The notes under the pieces: model-generated
Databases searched by the model: none
Told to the model about the DNA's origin: nothing
Seen by the model: only the letters and a program-made list of their open reading frames with translations
Made by a program: the position numbers and the translations under genes
Assembly: GCF_001642475.1 (NCBI RefSeq)
Contig: NW_019174074.1
Coordinates: 1 to 64,000, forward strand
DNA from: Fonsecaea monophora
Lineage: Eukaryota; Ascomycota; Eurotiomycetes; Chaetothyriales; Herpotrichiellaceae
Direction: 5' to 3'
Length of the DNA: 64,000 nt
Shown here: positions 11,551-23,079 of the stretch, one piece after another
Numbering within the stretch: position 1 is the first letter of the stretch
Layout: each line of letters begins with the position of its first letter

Positions 11551-13501
11551 GCTGCGACATAGCTCTCGCGCTGTGACGGAGGCTGTGTAGTCAATCAGAT
11601 AGGTACGAGTGGTATCTTGGTGTCGTTTTTTCGTAGAGGTGTATGGTGGATCAAGGATGACCGTCCGGAGCAGGGGTTTTGTACCGCTCTCTTCGGATAG
11701 CCGTATTCGTTAGGGTTGGTTTCGGTGCGCACAAGGCTGCGGTAGACGAGATCGAAATTGTAAGGCGGCGAGGATGGTTTTGGTTGGTTTTACACAGCGT
11801 CGACGACGATCTGAGTGAGGTGAGAAACAAGAAGCCGAAAGCATGGTCATGCCAGGTAAAGGTATGGCGCTCGCCATTGTTGCTTGTCGCAGCCGCAGGT
11901 GGGCAGGTGGATGCGCGGTAATGGTAAGAAGGAAGTATTTTGTTTGGCTCGATCTCCAGAGCCTTGGAGAAAGGGTGGAAAAGGGCATACAGATCGGGCG
12001 CCACCATATGAAATCGCTGAAATCGCAGATGAAGCTCGAAACCAGTGCCAAGCGTCAGCACCTGACGAGTCCGGCGCCGGGCCGAAAAGGGATTTAGGGG
12101 TCTGCCATGGTCTGCCATGATCTGGACCTTGCAACGCGATCGGCCAAACTTCAACAGAACCTGGAACCTTCGAATTGTCCAATCGTCGATTTGGTCCCTC
12201 CTCTTACGGCATCAGTGATCGTCCTGTCACCAGCCTGGACTTGCTAGCTGAGACATGTCCGTTGTCGCCAGTCGCCGGCCAGAACGTTCGAGGTCGCGAT
12301 GATCATGTTCGATGGAGTTATTTTTGCCAAAGGGTCTGCAGATAGTCTGGTGGCGACGACGGCGAGCTGATTCGGATCTGGACATTGTCAATGTTGGCAA
12401 AGATTAGGACTTCCTAAAACGGGACCCCCTTACCACCATGACCCGACACCTGCTGCTTCGCCGCGCCACTGAAAAATTTACCCAGACCCCATCGTCGATC
12501 CAGACATGGGCTCGTGCCACGTTCCCAACTTTGCGTGTGCATGGCCTGTTACCATGATCGACAGGGCATCGATGTAGCCGATCTATAGGCTGGACCCTTC
12601 ACGAGTAGCTCGTCCGAGGGGGATTGAGTTCAACAAGTACCGTTGATGACGGCGGGAATGATGTAGGTGGGCATTGCGCAGCCAGCAAATCTTGTCACCT
12701 GTGTACATCACGTGTCTTTGTAGCCGATGGAACAACTATATTCCGCTTTAGTCTGGAAAAACTCATCTTGTCTTCAATCCCTTAGGGATGATGTCATTCT
12801 TCTGGCTCAGCACCCGCCGGCACGACTCAGGTATGCGACACTGCTCCACGAGCTCTACTTACAGCAGTACCTTGTATTCAGCATCCCCTCGCTCACCCAA
12901 TCGTTTTTACTTGTAGGTACCTCCATCCTTGACTCTCTGCCATGTCCGCAGTGCACTTCTCTGGGCCGTGCTCACGTGGCTCTACTGCTCAAAACAAAGA
13001 TTCCTCTGACTTGAAGATCACATTTGTCTCTCACACTCACTCAGTCAATCAGTCCACCGTCAGGCTCGCCGCTCGGGGCGATCAAGGCTGTTGAAAATGT
13101 CCATGCTTATCTAGCGCCCCTGGCAGCCAATTGGCAATAATATAAGCTCATGATGATGGCACTGTGACTGGGCGGTCAATCCCGCTTTCTTTGCCCATTA
13201 CTACTCTGACATTTTTTTCTGGCCACTAAGCAGGTTACAATGATTGGACCACTGCGGTCGTCGGCCATTGAGCATTGCAGTAGCAATCAGCCATGTCGCC
13301 TTGTGTTGCTTGTTTGGTGCTTGCCGTCATACCCATCCTCACCTCCTATCACATCTCCATGTTACGGGAGATCGCCGTGATGGCGTCTTCGCCGCTTGAC
13401 CTGTTATATACTCTTAGCTATTTTTCTTTCTTCGAGGAGTTTCACAGAAGCTCTAGCGGAGAGATTGAAGTTACTCTTGAGGTCTATCCTCGGAAGTCAA
13501 C
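11551..13501. promoter_or_regulatory. Divergent frq / transporter upstream region
   Basis: About 1.95 kb separate the frq start (-) from the Atg22-like start (+). By eye I find GATCGA or its complement at 11750, 11949, 12495 and 12556, more than the roughly 0.6 expected by chance in 1.3 kb. Such sites are part of the White Collar recognition sequence in Neurospora. Neurospora frq has a long leader and both proximal and distal light-response elements. Assigning those roles here is inference. The open frames between 11650 and 12180 lie in this putative leader or promoter and show no family motif. Confidence 0.45.
12556..12570 (-). promoter_or_regulatory. Candidate White Collar light/clock response element
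   Basis: Read on the frq strand the site is GATGC, five bases, then CGATC. It matches the GATNC--CGATN consensus described for Neurospora frq elements apart from the identity of the N bases, and lies about 1.0 kb upstream of the frq ATG. CGAT and GATC sequences continue on both sides (12571-12582). Binding is inferred, not shown. Confidence 0.35.
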
Positions 13502-15596
13502 ATGTCCGTCGCCAACGCAGGGATTATTGCCGCTGCCACCGTACCAGAGGCCGAAGATCCAAAGAAGGATGCTGAACTCAATAGCCCCAACGATCTCGAT
13601 GAAGACAGGCCGGTCGCTCCAGATCAGTTTGATCCCAAGTATCAGACTTCAAAGTGGGAGCGCTGGGCCTATTAGTGAGTTCCTTCCACATCATACAAGG
13701 CTTTTCGATTGGCCATGATACTGTCAATGAGACGAGGGTTAACACATACCGCCAGTTGCTACTATATCGGCAATAATGGATTGACCCTCTTCAATTTTGC
13801 ACCGACGTCATTTCAAGACCTGCTCTACGAGGCCGCTGGTGACAGCGAACGACTACAATTTCTGGGCGCCTACCGTACCATCAACAGCATCGTCTTACTT
13901 GCAAATGGCATATCCTTTGCCATTCAAGTAGTCTTATTTCTGCTGATTGGTAGTCTTGCTGATTATGGGAAATGGCGACCCTATGTCCTACTGTTCTGGT
14001 CGATTGTTTCCTTCGCGATAGGCTTTGGCTGGCTAGGAATACACACGCAAGACAAATGGCCAGCTGCAACGGGTATGTACATGACGGGGCTTATTTCCTA
14101 TCAGATGTGCATCACCTTCTGGACAGCGGGTAAGCAACAGGACCAAATTCATACCCTTGTGGACGGTACTAACAAGATATTATCAAGCTTTTCCGGGGTT
14201 GGCACGGAACACGCCTGAGATGAGGGAGAAGGCGGTACAATATGAAAACCGTGAGATTAGTAGAGACGACTATGACTTTGCCGACATGATGGAGCGGAAT
14301 CGCATATACAACGTCGCATTTATCATGCAGAGCGCTGGGGAAATCGTCATTCTTGCCGTGCTAGGTGAGTGTCCATTCGGACGGCGGGTGTCTGCCTTGT
14401 GTGAATTTCGCCTTTTCACAATGAAGGCTTGGAGTTTGCGACCTGCCGAGAAACCAATGTTGGTGAACGACGCTAATATTTTGTTTGTGGTAGTTGGAAT
14501 ATTGTTCGCTTTGAACGTCAACGCAAGTGCTGCAAACAATCTATGGGGCCTGTCGGTTCTCATTGCGTATGCGACTGGTGTCTGGATCGTGCTTGCGGTG
14601 CCCTGGTTCATCCTGGAGAAGAGACGACCTGGGCAGAAACTTCCCCCCGGAATGAACATCATCAGTGTTGGCTTTTGGAACATTTGGCGGGCCCTAGTCC
14701 AGATCTGGGAGTTGAAGCAGAGCTTGCTGTACCTTGTCGGTGAGTGCCTATGTCGTCTTCCACTGGTGAGAATTTGTCAAACTCATGCACAGATTATTAG
14801 GGTACTTCCTGCTCGGCGATTCTTTGAACACAACAGTCACGGTTATTGCGACTCTGCAAAACTCAGTCGTCTCGTACAATACGTTGACACTGACATACCT
14901 GCTCATTGTGGGAATAGCGGCTCAAGGTGCCGGGATTCTTGCTTATTGGCTCATCCAAAAGCGCTTCGGACTCAGCACCAAAACAATGTTTGACGCAGTC
15001 ATGATTGGTATTTTGCTCCTTGACGGTTGGGGTATGATCGGAATATTTTCGCAATCATTCGGGTTCCACCACGAATGGGAATTCTGGGTATATCAAGCCT
15101 TCTACGGCCTGTTTGTGTGCCAGTGGTATGCATACTCGCAGACAATGATCAGCGAGGTCACTCCCCGCGGCAAAGGTAAAGCTTTTCGTTTCGTTCGTGG
15201 ACATGTCTTCCAGCATCTCCGGGTTCGCTTATCGTCGGAGTGAGCTAACATGTGCTTATCCCAGAATTTTTGTTCTTCAGTCTCTACTCTATCATGGGGA
15301 AGACAAGCGCATTTATCGGCCCAATCGTCAGTAGCGCCATCATCGACGCGGATCCCAAGGGAAATAACAGCTTGCCCTTTTATTTCCTGTTTGGGCTCAG
15401 CGGGTTGAGTTTTCTGTTGTTGTTCTTCTTTGTGGACCTGAAGAAGAGCAGAAGGGAGCAAGAGAGGTTTTTGCAGAGGGAGGAAGCCGCCAAGCAACGA
15501 CGCGCAAGTATCATCAGTCAGGGGAGACCGATTGACGACGAGGGAAGCCTTGATAGCGACAGAAAAGCCCCGAAGAGCGACCAACTTAAGTCGTGA
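13502..15596 (+). CDS. Atg22-like major facilitator transporter
   Basis: A multi-spanning membrane protein of the Atg22 family (vacuolar amino-acid efflux after autophagic breakdown in yeast; many filamentous paralogues are uncharacterised). Six exons (13502-13674, 13756-14129, 14188-14364, 14494-14739, 14801-15175, 15265-15596) join in frame to 558 residues. The second intron ends with a clear TACTAAC branch site. A hydrophilic N-terminus of ~55 residues precedes about twelve hydrophobic segments. Family-type features are WERWAYY, the NGLTLFNFAPTSFQDLLYEA loop, AFPGLARNTPEMR, the cytoplasmic linker VPWFILEKRRPG, and a conserved C-terminal half with RFGLSTKTMF and PRGKEFLFFSLYSI…GK. It ends in a charged tail. 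The neighbour frq is divergent. I cannot say whether this is the Atg22 orthologue itself or one of the larger plasma or vacuolar membrane group. Confidence 0.9.
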
Positions 15597-18367
15597 ACTT
15601 GACCCTCCGGGGGCCATATGTACCCAGCATGCGAGGGAAGAGATATGCACCTCTGGAACAGGCAGAGAGCCTTCCGGACGCGGATGAAAAGAGGATTATG
15701 GAAAGATTGCTGATGGTATCCTCAGTGATCTAGCAGCAGTTCCGCTCGTGACGAATGAGCGGATTCTTTGCCAGCTCAAAAATGGATGACTCGGTGGCCT
15801 GCCTCCAAGCCTGTCATACGAGTATATTCGCGACATGAGCCTGCATTTGGCCTTGTATCGCACCTCCTGACAGGCATCCCTCTTCGATGTCTCTGGAACA
15901 GGCGCCCTCTACGCGGATGATATCAAAGAGCGAAGGCTTGGCCGTGCATTTGTCAAAGGGCACCCAGGCCCTTTGGTGCATCACGCTTCCCTTTCGTCTT
16001 AAACTAACCTTGAATCTGCAGAATCACACGAACTCTCCTCAAACTACTGCACTTTAGCCACCATAAGCCCAGGGCTGAGACATGAAGGTGAGGACGTCTT
16101 GGTGGGAACAGTTCTGCTGTGACAGGGCGGCATCGATACCACGCTGGCAGCGCCCTTGGACGCGATGACTAACCCGAAATGGAAAGTCCTTCCTCTCAAG
16201 GTAACGACACGTGACCTGACCATTTTGTAGCGAAGATTTCGTGCTATACAAGGGTAATCAGTAAAAGGTTCGTATTTGTCCGAGGCGCAGCTCAGTCGTG
16301 TTGTGTTCACTATTACGACCAAACCTTGTTGCTGCAGCGTTTTGCTCGTAGCCTCCTTCCGCAACGTGTCATGTTGAACGAGCACGAGGAATAGCATCGA
16401 CAAGCCGGCACGTACGGGCTTCCGGGTCAATGCACCAGGTAATCTGCTTTCCCTCTTGTGGCAAATAATAATCTTGTCTGCCTGCATTCGTACGTCGAGT
16501 TGGTTGTTGAGATAGAGTGACTCGACCATCTGACCTATTTTCCGCTGGGCACCAGGGGGCTGTATTTGTAGAAGTAAGCAATGATATCAAATTGTGCCTC
16601 GTATTCTCTCGGCTCTCGTGTTTCGTACTGGTCACTCGTACTGCTTATTCGGCCGGAAGTTGTGCACATCCGGGGCAATGTTGCGAGAAGGCCAAGGGCA
16701 AAAGCCAAGGACTCGGGGACTTTATGCTTGTACTGGTCATCATGATAATAATAATTGGGACGGCCGTGACGCGGACGTAGATGTAGACGGGCCCGAAGTC
16801 CATCGTTTAAAGTCCGCATCTTCGTTTTTGCTTCCGGGATGTGCAGGTCATCCGGAAACAGAGAAGAAATGCTAAAGCGGACCAAGACTTTGCCGGATAA
16901 TCAAATACTTGTTCCTCATGCTTGTCGGTAGGGCGAGACAAAATATAGGGTGTGGGATGTGGGATGTGAGGTGAGATGTTGTTCGCACATCTGACCCGTG
17001 GAAGGCGGTAAGAGGTTGCAATAATCGCGAGGAGTTGTAGAAGCCCGAGGAGACTATTGCACCTCGTTGGGGGAAAGGAAAGGCGTAGGGCGTGTGCATG
17101 GATTTAAAGGTGACAGAGGAGCGAGAGCGGGCATACTCATAGGTAGCAACGGCGCCCGTCATCCAAGGGTTAAGAGTCATCGGTCCGGCAATAAGCCCTC
17201 CATAAGCCCTCACACTCCCTATAAGCCCATGCCTAGAGAACCAAAGGGCTGCCCCCTGCTGCCCCTGTAAGGTGCAAATCTTCGGCCGAAGACGAGCCTT
17301 CGTCTGCCTGTGTTTGTAATCTCCGTCCACTCTTCGGCCTCAAGCCCGGCTCCATGGTTGGATGCAGTTCCTCCGTGTCCTATGCCAATGCTAATGCCAA
17401 AGGCCCCAAGGCACCAAGGCATCGCACGATTTGCTCTAAACGGCATTTCGCATCCGACGGACCAATTCAATCCGCCTCGCCCAGTATTGCGCAACAAGGC
17501 AACAGCAACAACCAGCCAATCCTCTGCCCTGCCAGTCTTGGGTTTCCGCTAGGCGTGAGTCAAACGTCGTTTCTGATTTGATTGATTTGATTATTTGTTC
17601 TCCCTTTCTCACTAAGGCGTGAACACTGCCGCCCACGTCCGCCTCGCCGCGCGTATCTACTCCCACTACCTCGTACTACTGAGAACTCCGACTCGGCTCT
17701 ACGGGGTTTACTCAACCCTGCCTTAGCAATGCGTACTCGTACTTACGGCCTCCTTGCTCCTTCGTATGCACCGCAACATCCCGGTGGAGAAATTTATGGT
17801 TCCCACGGCGATAATACCATAGCAGCATCGGTCCCATTAGCCCATGTCCACGGGCTGTGTGACTCAGGCATCCGTGTTTTTTGATTGAAAACTATAACCT
17901 GCATCAGTAAGCCAATATCATTAATATACAGATGTGCTGTCCTCGTGTTCAATCTAGTCCACACTTCCTCTCCCAATTCAATTCCCATTTCCAAGGAGAG
18001 AACAGACTCAGACACAACTCTACAAGTCTCCACCAAACGTTTTCCCGACAACAACCCGTCGAGATTTCTACTACACAAAAATACTTTCATCCGAGTTTGA
18101 GCCCTTTCACATGTCCCTAGTGAGGCTCGAGCCGCCCTCCGCCCCATTGACAATCTTTTTGGGATACAACAACAAAAACCAGCAACTCCACCGCCTCGTC
18201 AGCCCGATTTTTTCTTCGCTGAAGTCTCCACCCGCGAAAAACCTCTCCATTCTTCGTACAACCACCCGGTAGACACAGTCATAATTATATTGAGCCGTCT
18301 ACCCCGACTACACCGTAACAGTTCAAATCCAACCCACCTCACCTTTTGATACAAACATACATCAAAG
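15597..18367. other. Long intergenic region
   Basis: Nearly 2.8 kb without a gene I can support. Just after the transporter a 34-codon frame (15629-15733) reads PLEQAESLPDADEKRIME and has no visible partner exon. A similar nucleotide string (CTCTGGAACAGGC … ACGCGGATGA) recurs about 240 bp later near 15893, so it may be a decayed duplicate. The last ~300 bases before 18368 are CA/CT-rich, as in a promoter leader. Confidence 0.5.
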
Positions 18368-18817
18368 ATGCCTCTATCATTTCTGGAACCTCTCAGCAGA
18401 CCGCCTTCGCGCGATCTCGCACCAACGCGACGTCTGTCGCGCGAAGAAACATATCATCTGGCCGACACCGCCCGGAGAAAGTCCTCGGATAGGCAAGTGC
18501 GCGAGGACCTCCGTCTCAAACTCAGCCATGACCACCTCCTCGAACTACTTCTCCAAGATATCGCCCGAACGGAGCGAGAGCGCCAGACATCACCCACAGA
18601 CGACAAATATCTAATGCCCCAAGAAAGGAAACAACCCTCATCGTCGTCGTCGTCATCATCCTCAACATCAGAATCAGAGGCAGAGGCACAGAGGTCTTCA
18701 ACCTCAGACCTGGAACTGGTGGACGAGTACGGGTTCCCGCTGGATCTGGAGGATGGGGAGGAAGACCTGGGGGGATTGACGTTGACGAGGACCAAGTCGC
18801 GAAGGCCCGTGAGATGA
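18368..18817 (+). CDS. Small charged hypothetical protein
   Basis: A 149-residue single-exon frame starts at ATG (CAAAGATGCC) after an A/C-rich leader. The first ~75 residues are Arg/Leu-rich and amphipathic: RPPSRDLAPTRRLSREETYH, then RQVREDLRLKLSHDHLLELL. This looks like a helical segment of a short unknown fungal family. A pure Ser run from TCG/TCA repeats (~93-101) and an acidic stretch (DLEDGEEDLGG) follow, and then a basic tail. There is no signal peptide or membrane span. A donor-like GTGAGATG lies four codons before the stop, so a further exon is possible. The first copy of a direct repeat begins right after the stop. Function unknown. Confidence 0.5.
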   Translation: MPLSFLEPLSRPPSRDLAPTRRLSREETYHLADTARRKSSDRQVREDLRLKLSHDHLLELLLQDIARTERERQTSPTDDKYLMPQERKQPSSSSSSSSSTSESEAEAQRSSTSDLELVDEYGFPLDLEDGEEDLGGLTLTRTKSRRPVR

Positions 18818-18818
18818 A

Positions 18819-18886
18819 GGCGACAGGCTATTGGATGAGGCTCAGCACTCTACACCTATATCGCCCCCATCTCGCTGGCACGATGT
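18819..18886. repeat. Imperfect direct repeat, copy 1
   Basis: About 65 bp starting AGGCGACAGGCTATTGGATG, matching copy 2 at 19224-19291 at roughly three quarters of positions including one 16-base exact block (ACAGGCTATTGGATGA). The copies are ~405 bp apart in the same orientation, one just downstream of the small charged gene. No terminal repeats or target duplications are visible, so I regard it as a local duplication, not a mobile element. Confidence 0.7.
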
Positions 18887-19223
18887 ACGACCACCCTTGA
18901 CGTTGACGACTTTTTTTCCTTTTAGCGGTTTACGATACCCCAGCATAAGCGATGTTTGCAGCAGCGGGAAGGCATTTGAGTCTTACCCATTGATTGAACT
19001 CCAAGCCACAATCTACGGCTTGTGAAGACTTCGATCGAGATATTGGATCTTCTGAGACGTCCCCCCCTTCTCAACAAATTGTTGACGGCGCGGACAATAT
19101 TCCCTCGAAGACCAACACCAACATGACAGGACGAACAGACGGTCCTATGGAATACATACTTGACGGACTTCCAGAACTCGGACGAGAACCACTTCCTGGC
19201 AGCGACGACAGGAACAAGCGACC

Positions 19224-19291
19224 AGGCACAGGCTATTGGATGAGTCGTCAGCGCTCTACACCTGTGTCCCGCTTGATCCTGGCGACACCAT
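19224..19291. repeat. Imperfect direct repeat, copy 2
   Basis: Partner of the repeat at 18819-18886. It lies inside a weak open frame (18994-19356) whose middle part (DGPMEYILDGLPELGREP) reads like protein but has no recognisable family. The arrangement could be a duplicated 3' end of the small charged gene that has since decayed. Confidence 0.65.
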
Positions 19292-19356
19292 GGAGAGGTC
19301 CTCCTCGAGCTTGTAATTCTGTCTCGAAGGCTCTTTTTGGCCAGTGCGTCCGATGA

Positions 19357-20677
19357 ATATGTGGAGGAATAGAGAAAGGAAGTTACGTTTACACTTATAT
19401 AGTATTTCGTCGAATCGGGACGAATGAATGAATAAATACATGGATATCTACCAAATCTCGCTTCTCTCTTTTCTCTTTATTATAGCTTCCGCCTCCTGTC
19501 CTGTCCACCGTCCTGACCTCCCTCCGTCTTCTCTCTATCCCATCTATCCACCATCTCTCCCATACCTACCACATTTGCCACATAGAAATACCATCGTCGT
19601 TCCTCGCGACCACAAAAGCCAAAAGCCTCGGTTGGGGCAAGTCTTCTAGGCCAGCCTCGTTCGATGGTTTCGGGGGGGTTGGGGGGGTTCGGTTATCCCT
19701 CCCCTCGGCCTTTTCCCTCCCAAGGCGGGCAGTGCGTGCACGTGTATATCAGCGCTCGCTCAACTCACTCACTCATTTTCACTCATTTACTCATTCGCCT
19801 GTACCACTGACCGACTCCCTCCTTACATGCGTGCATGCGTGCATACTCTTCCCCCTTGTCCCCCTGCACCGAGTCCCGCGTCCCGGGTCTGGTTGGTGAG
19901 GGAAGAGGGAAAAGAGGCTTTAGAGGGTTTGCATTTCCCTCTAAACGCCGTGATCCGGTATGGGGGTTTTTGACTCATTGTCACGACTATTTAGTGGCTC
20001 GTACGAGGGGGGATCAATTGGCGCAGAGGGGAAGAAAATCCCAGATAGAAGCTAGTTGATGCCTTTGTGACGGATGGGGGTTGGCGGTGTGAAACCCAAG
20101 GGCCATGGCGAAAGGCCGATGGCGAGCATTCCGAATGCGGTAATCGTCCCACCCACTCGCTCGCCCCTCCTCCTTACCTATGCAGATACACATGTCTGGA
20201 TCTGTGTACAAGTACGAAGAATTCTCTTTCCCCCAGTGACCCGATCCAACCATGATTTTGTACGAATGAGCAAGAACTTCTATTTGTTTCTTGTTGCAGT
20301 AAATATCTCTTCTCTCGTTCTCTTTTCCGCGGGGTCTGACAGCGGAGTAGAGTACTTGTGCTGTAGGTCGTACGAGGTGCCAGACCTGCTGACTGATGAC
20401 TATTTGATCGCCTCCTCGAAAGTATATCGTATGCAAGCCACCCGCCGAGTCCTACCGATAAACTTTTTCCCTTTCGCGCAAACTTCTCCACTGAGTTACT
20501 TGTCGCTCTTCACTCGTCGAGAAAGGGCCCTCCTTCCGGGTGTCGGCACGGCGAGGCACACATGCCTCGGACCACTTCATTGGTCTTCTCAACAGATATT
20601 TTGGCGGTGTGGATGTTGGCGAAGGGAGTGCAATTCCATGTTCTTGTACCTGAGAGTAGGATTTTGGGTGGAGTCTA
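19357..20677. other. Intergenic, no gene seen
   Basis: Pyrimidine-rich sequence (CCCATCTATCCACC near 19540, CACTCACTCACTCA near 19765, GTGCATGCGTGCATAC near 19828) and a G-run pair near 19675-19690. Several frames longer than 100 codons overlap each other on both strands with no motif, so none is called. Confidence 0.5.
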
Positions 20678-21195
20678 ATGTCGAAAGGCGCGAGTGAGGA
20701 TGAACAGCGTGTCCGAATTTTTTTTGGCAGACCCATCTGGAAACTTCTGAATTCTAGGTCCAAAACTGGGAATCCTCTACCAACACCAAGGGTGAGGAGC
20801 CGACTGATGCGACCTCTCCCAAAGAGGATGGAAAGATTGGCGTCTACGAGAACTCGGTTGTCTGTAGCCGGGGCCAAGGAGACAAGTCCGATTCGATGGG
20901 CACTAGTCGCTTGATCCCTTATCCACAGGGCACCGATATCCGTGATGGATGGTTTACCGTCCCAGAGTCACTGCCGTCTTTCCGCCGACCTTTTCTCGTA
21001 CAAGTTAGTACAACCAGAGGTGGGAAACACCTCGGCTCAATGTCACCGGACCGTCGAGCCTGGTATGCGCATCTTGGAAATCCCATGGCAAGCAATTCCA
21101 TAAGGCAACATGGTCTGGACCATGCTTCACGTGATCGGCCACGACAGCGACCGGTAGAAGCCCAGAAGGATGAGGAAGCCCACAGCACCAAGTGA
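20678..21195 (+). CDS. Doubtful two-exon hypothetical gene
   Basis: A frame with fungal-like codon choice (many GTC, ATC, GGC, GAC, AAG) runs from a plausible acceptor (TTCTAG at 20752-20757) to a stop at 21193-21195. Its first part reads sensibly: KGEEPTDATSPKEDGKIGVY, then PYPQGTDIRDGWFTVPESLP. Joined to ATG 20678-20710 across a 47-bp intron it would give 156 residues, but the donor GTCCGA is weak. A donor-like GTTAGT at ~21003 suggests the last third may be intron or remnant. I recognise no domain. It may be a pseudogene fragment. Confidence 0.25.
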
Positions 21196-22288
21196 TTTCT
21201 GGAACAAGGAAGGAGTTCTTTCCGTGCTAATTCCACCGGCCGATTGCATGTGTGCAAAGACGTGTAGCCAGCTGCCACCTTCCTGGGAATTCGGTATCTA
21301 CCATTTAAATACCGAGTTCCAGTCAAAAAGTTCGTGATTCTGTTTCGAGTAAGGATACGCCTACCACGCACGCGGAGGAGTAAGGGATGTGTTGTTATGT
21401 TTCCTTTCAATTCCTAACTTCTCAACACTGCTTGCTGTCTGCCTGTGTAATCCATTTGGATGTCAAGTCAACCTGAGGAACCCAACAATGAAGTCCCGGG
21501 CTGCATGAGGAGCTCCTGGCTGCAGATCGGTTCTTTCTCGGGAGTTCGTGACAGCCAGTGAGGCGTTGACGCGTCGAAGGTAGACATCTCATCGACAGCG
21601 CAGCGGTATATAGCCCGCCTCGTTTGCTCAGACAGCCCAAGTTGCTTCAAGCATCCGGATTTGTATGTAGAGAATGCAGGAGGAGCCCAGCGACGGATCA
21701 CACTGTGTAAGGCATAAGATCGGTAGGGAAGTTGGGTTGGAAGCAGACAAAGAGACACGGGCTCCCCAAGATTGTGGAGCGGTACATCTGTGCGACATTG
21801 AAGGGCTAGCCATGTCCTCGTTTCACGTTTGGGCTCGACTCAACTGCGCAGGCCTGCTCATAGTGGTTCTGACTTACAGACGGAGATAGGATCTACGAGG
21901 TACTACGTAAACGAGGATCTACACGGCGATAAAATTGGATCCAGCTAGCCAAAGTGCCAAGCATGGACTGGCAAGTGGCTGACTCACTAGCTTCGGCAAA
22001 CATTCTCTTTGCATGGGTAAACTAAGGCTCTTCATCGGCCGATGATCCGCGTCGCTGATCCTCAATGCAACCTGACATGTTCCAAGGATGTCCAATCCAT
22101 CCCTCGAGACAAGAGTGGACGCAGATCCCTCTGGACAGTCACTCGAGCGCCTGCATTTTATGATAGCTGGCCATGTACAAGTATGCTTTGTGTTTCTCGC
22201 CTTCATCTTGCTCAGGTTATGACCTAGTCGATACTGTTTCAAGTAGGCCTGCTACTCGTGGCCGTCCTTCAGCGCAAAGACGTTCACA
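21196..22288. other. Intergenic, upstream of acetyltransferase
   Basis: No supported gene or RNA. Open frames are short and mutually overlapping. The last bases before 22289 form a normal leader with a good start context (TTCACAATGG). Confidence 0.5.
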
Positions 22289-23001
22289 ATGGCTTTCATC
22301 CGCGTGTACCAGGAGTCGGACAAGGACGCCATGATTCATATTGTTCGTCTACTATTTCTAGCATACTATGGTTATATCTGACTGGTGTCTAGTTCCGTGA
22401 CACTGCCGCTCCCGATCTTCGCGATGCAGGCGATCCAGTTCTGCATTATGCTTCCTTCCTGTGGTGTCGACCCTATCTCATGCTAGAACCCGAAACCTGC
22501 TTTGTTCTCGATGATGGTAATGGCGTTGCAGTAGGGTATCTGCTCGGGGTCCCTGACACTGCCTCGTTTGTACAAAAGTACGAGGAAACATATATTCCCC
22601 ACATGCAGTCGCAGGGATTAGAAAAGCCGGGCCCCGACGAGCCAACTAGCTGGAACGAAAATCTACCAAACGCATTAAGAGAGATCATGTTTAACCCTCG
22701 TACGATGCTGCACGAACAATATCCTCAGCTAATGGAACAATGGCCGGCGCACATACACATCGATATACTAACCCCATTTCAAAAGCAAGGCTGGGGTCGA
22801 CGCTTGATCGAGCAGTTTTGTGGTGCGGCCAAAGAGCGAAGTGTAAAAGGGCTTCATCTGCTCATGGCAGCAGCGAATGAAGACGCTGGGAGATTCTATC
22901 CTCGCGTAGGGTTTTCTCGGTTCCCGTATGTGATTGACAATGGTGTCAGTGGCGAGGAAGGCAGAGATTCTGGTACCATCTGGTTCGTGAAGTCTCTATG
23001 A
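22289..23001 (+). CDS. GNAT family N-acetyltransferase
   Basis: Predicted acetyl-CoA-dependent acetyltransferase of the fungal GNAT type that includes O-GlcNAcase-like acetyltransferase relatives; substrate unknown. Exons 22289-22342 and 22393-23001 give 220 residues. The 50-bp intron starts with the uncommon donor GTTCGT. Splicing restores MAFIRVYQESDKDAM joined to FRDTAAPDLRD, typical of the fold's first strand and helix. The core then follows: WCRPYLMLEPETCFVLDD, GVAVGYLLGVPDTASF, HIDILTPFQKQGWGRRLIE with the acetyl-CoA pyrophosphate loop Q-x-x-G-x-G (~155-160), and a C-terminal AAANEDAGRFYPRVGF strand-turn. There is no targeting signal, so it is likely cytosolic or nuclear. It lies 78 bp upstream of the next small gene, same strand. 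Confidence 0.9.
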
Positions 23002-23079
23002 GAGAGCCCCGGCTCTCTCAACACCATCATACTCACGTCAGCAACCATCCACTATTTTTCCTCACACAACGCCGTAGAA

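Noticed and set aside
4407..18817. Idea that the genes at 4407 and 18368 are paralogues (both start MP-F/L and carry Ser runs)
   Set aside because: Similarity is limited to low-complexity composition; no aligned ordered segment.
19357..20697. 207-codon plus-strand frame 20074-20697 and overlapping minus-strand frames
   Set aside because: Mutually overlapping on both strands, no motif, irregular codon use.
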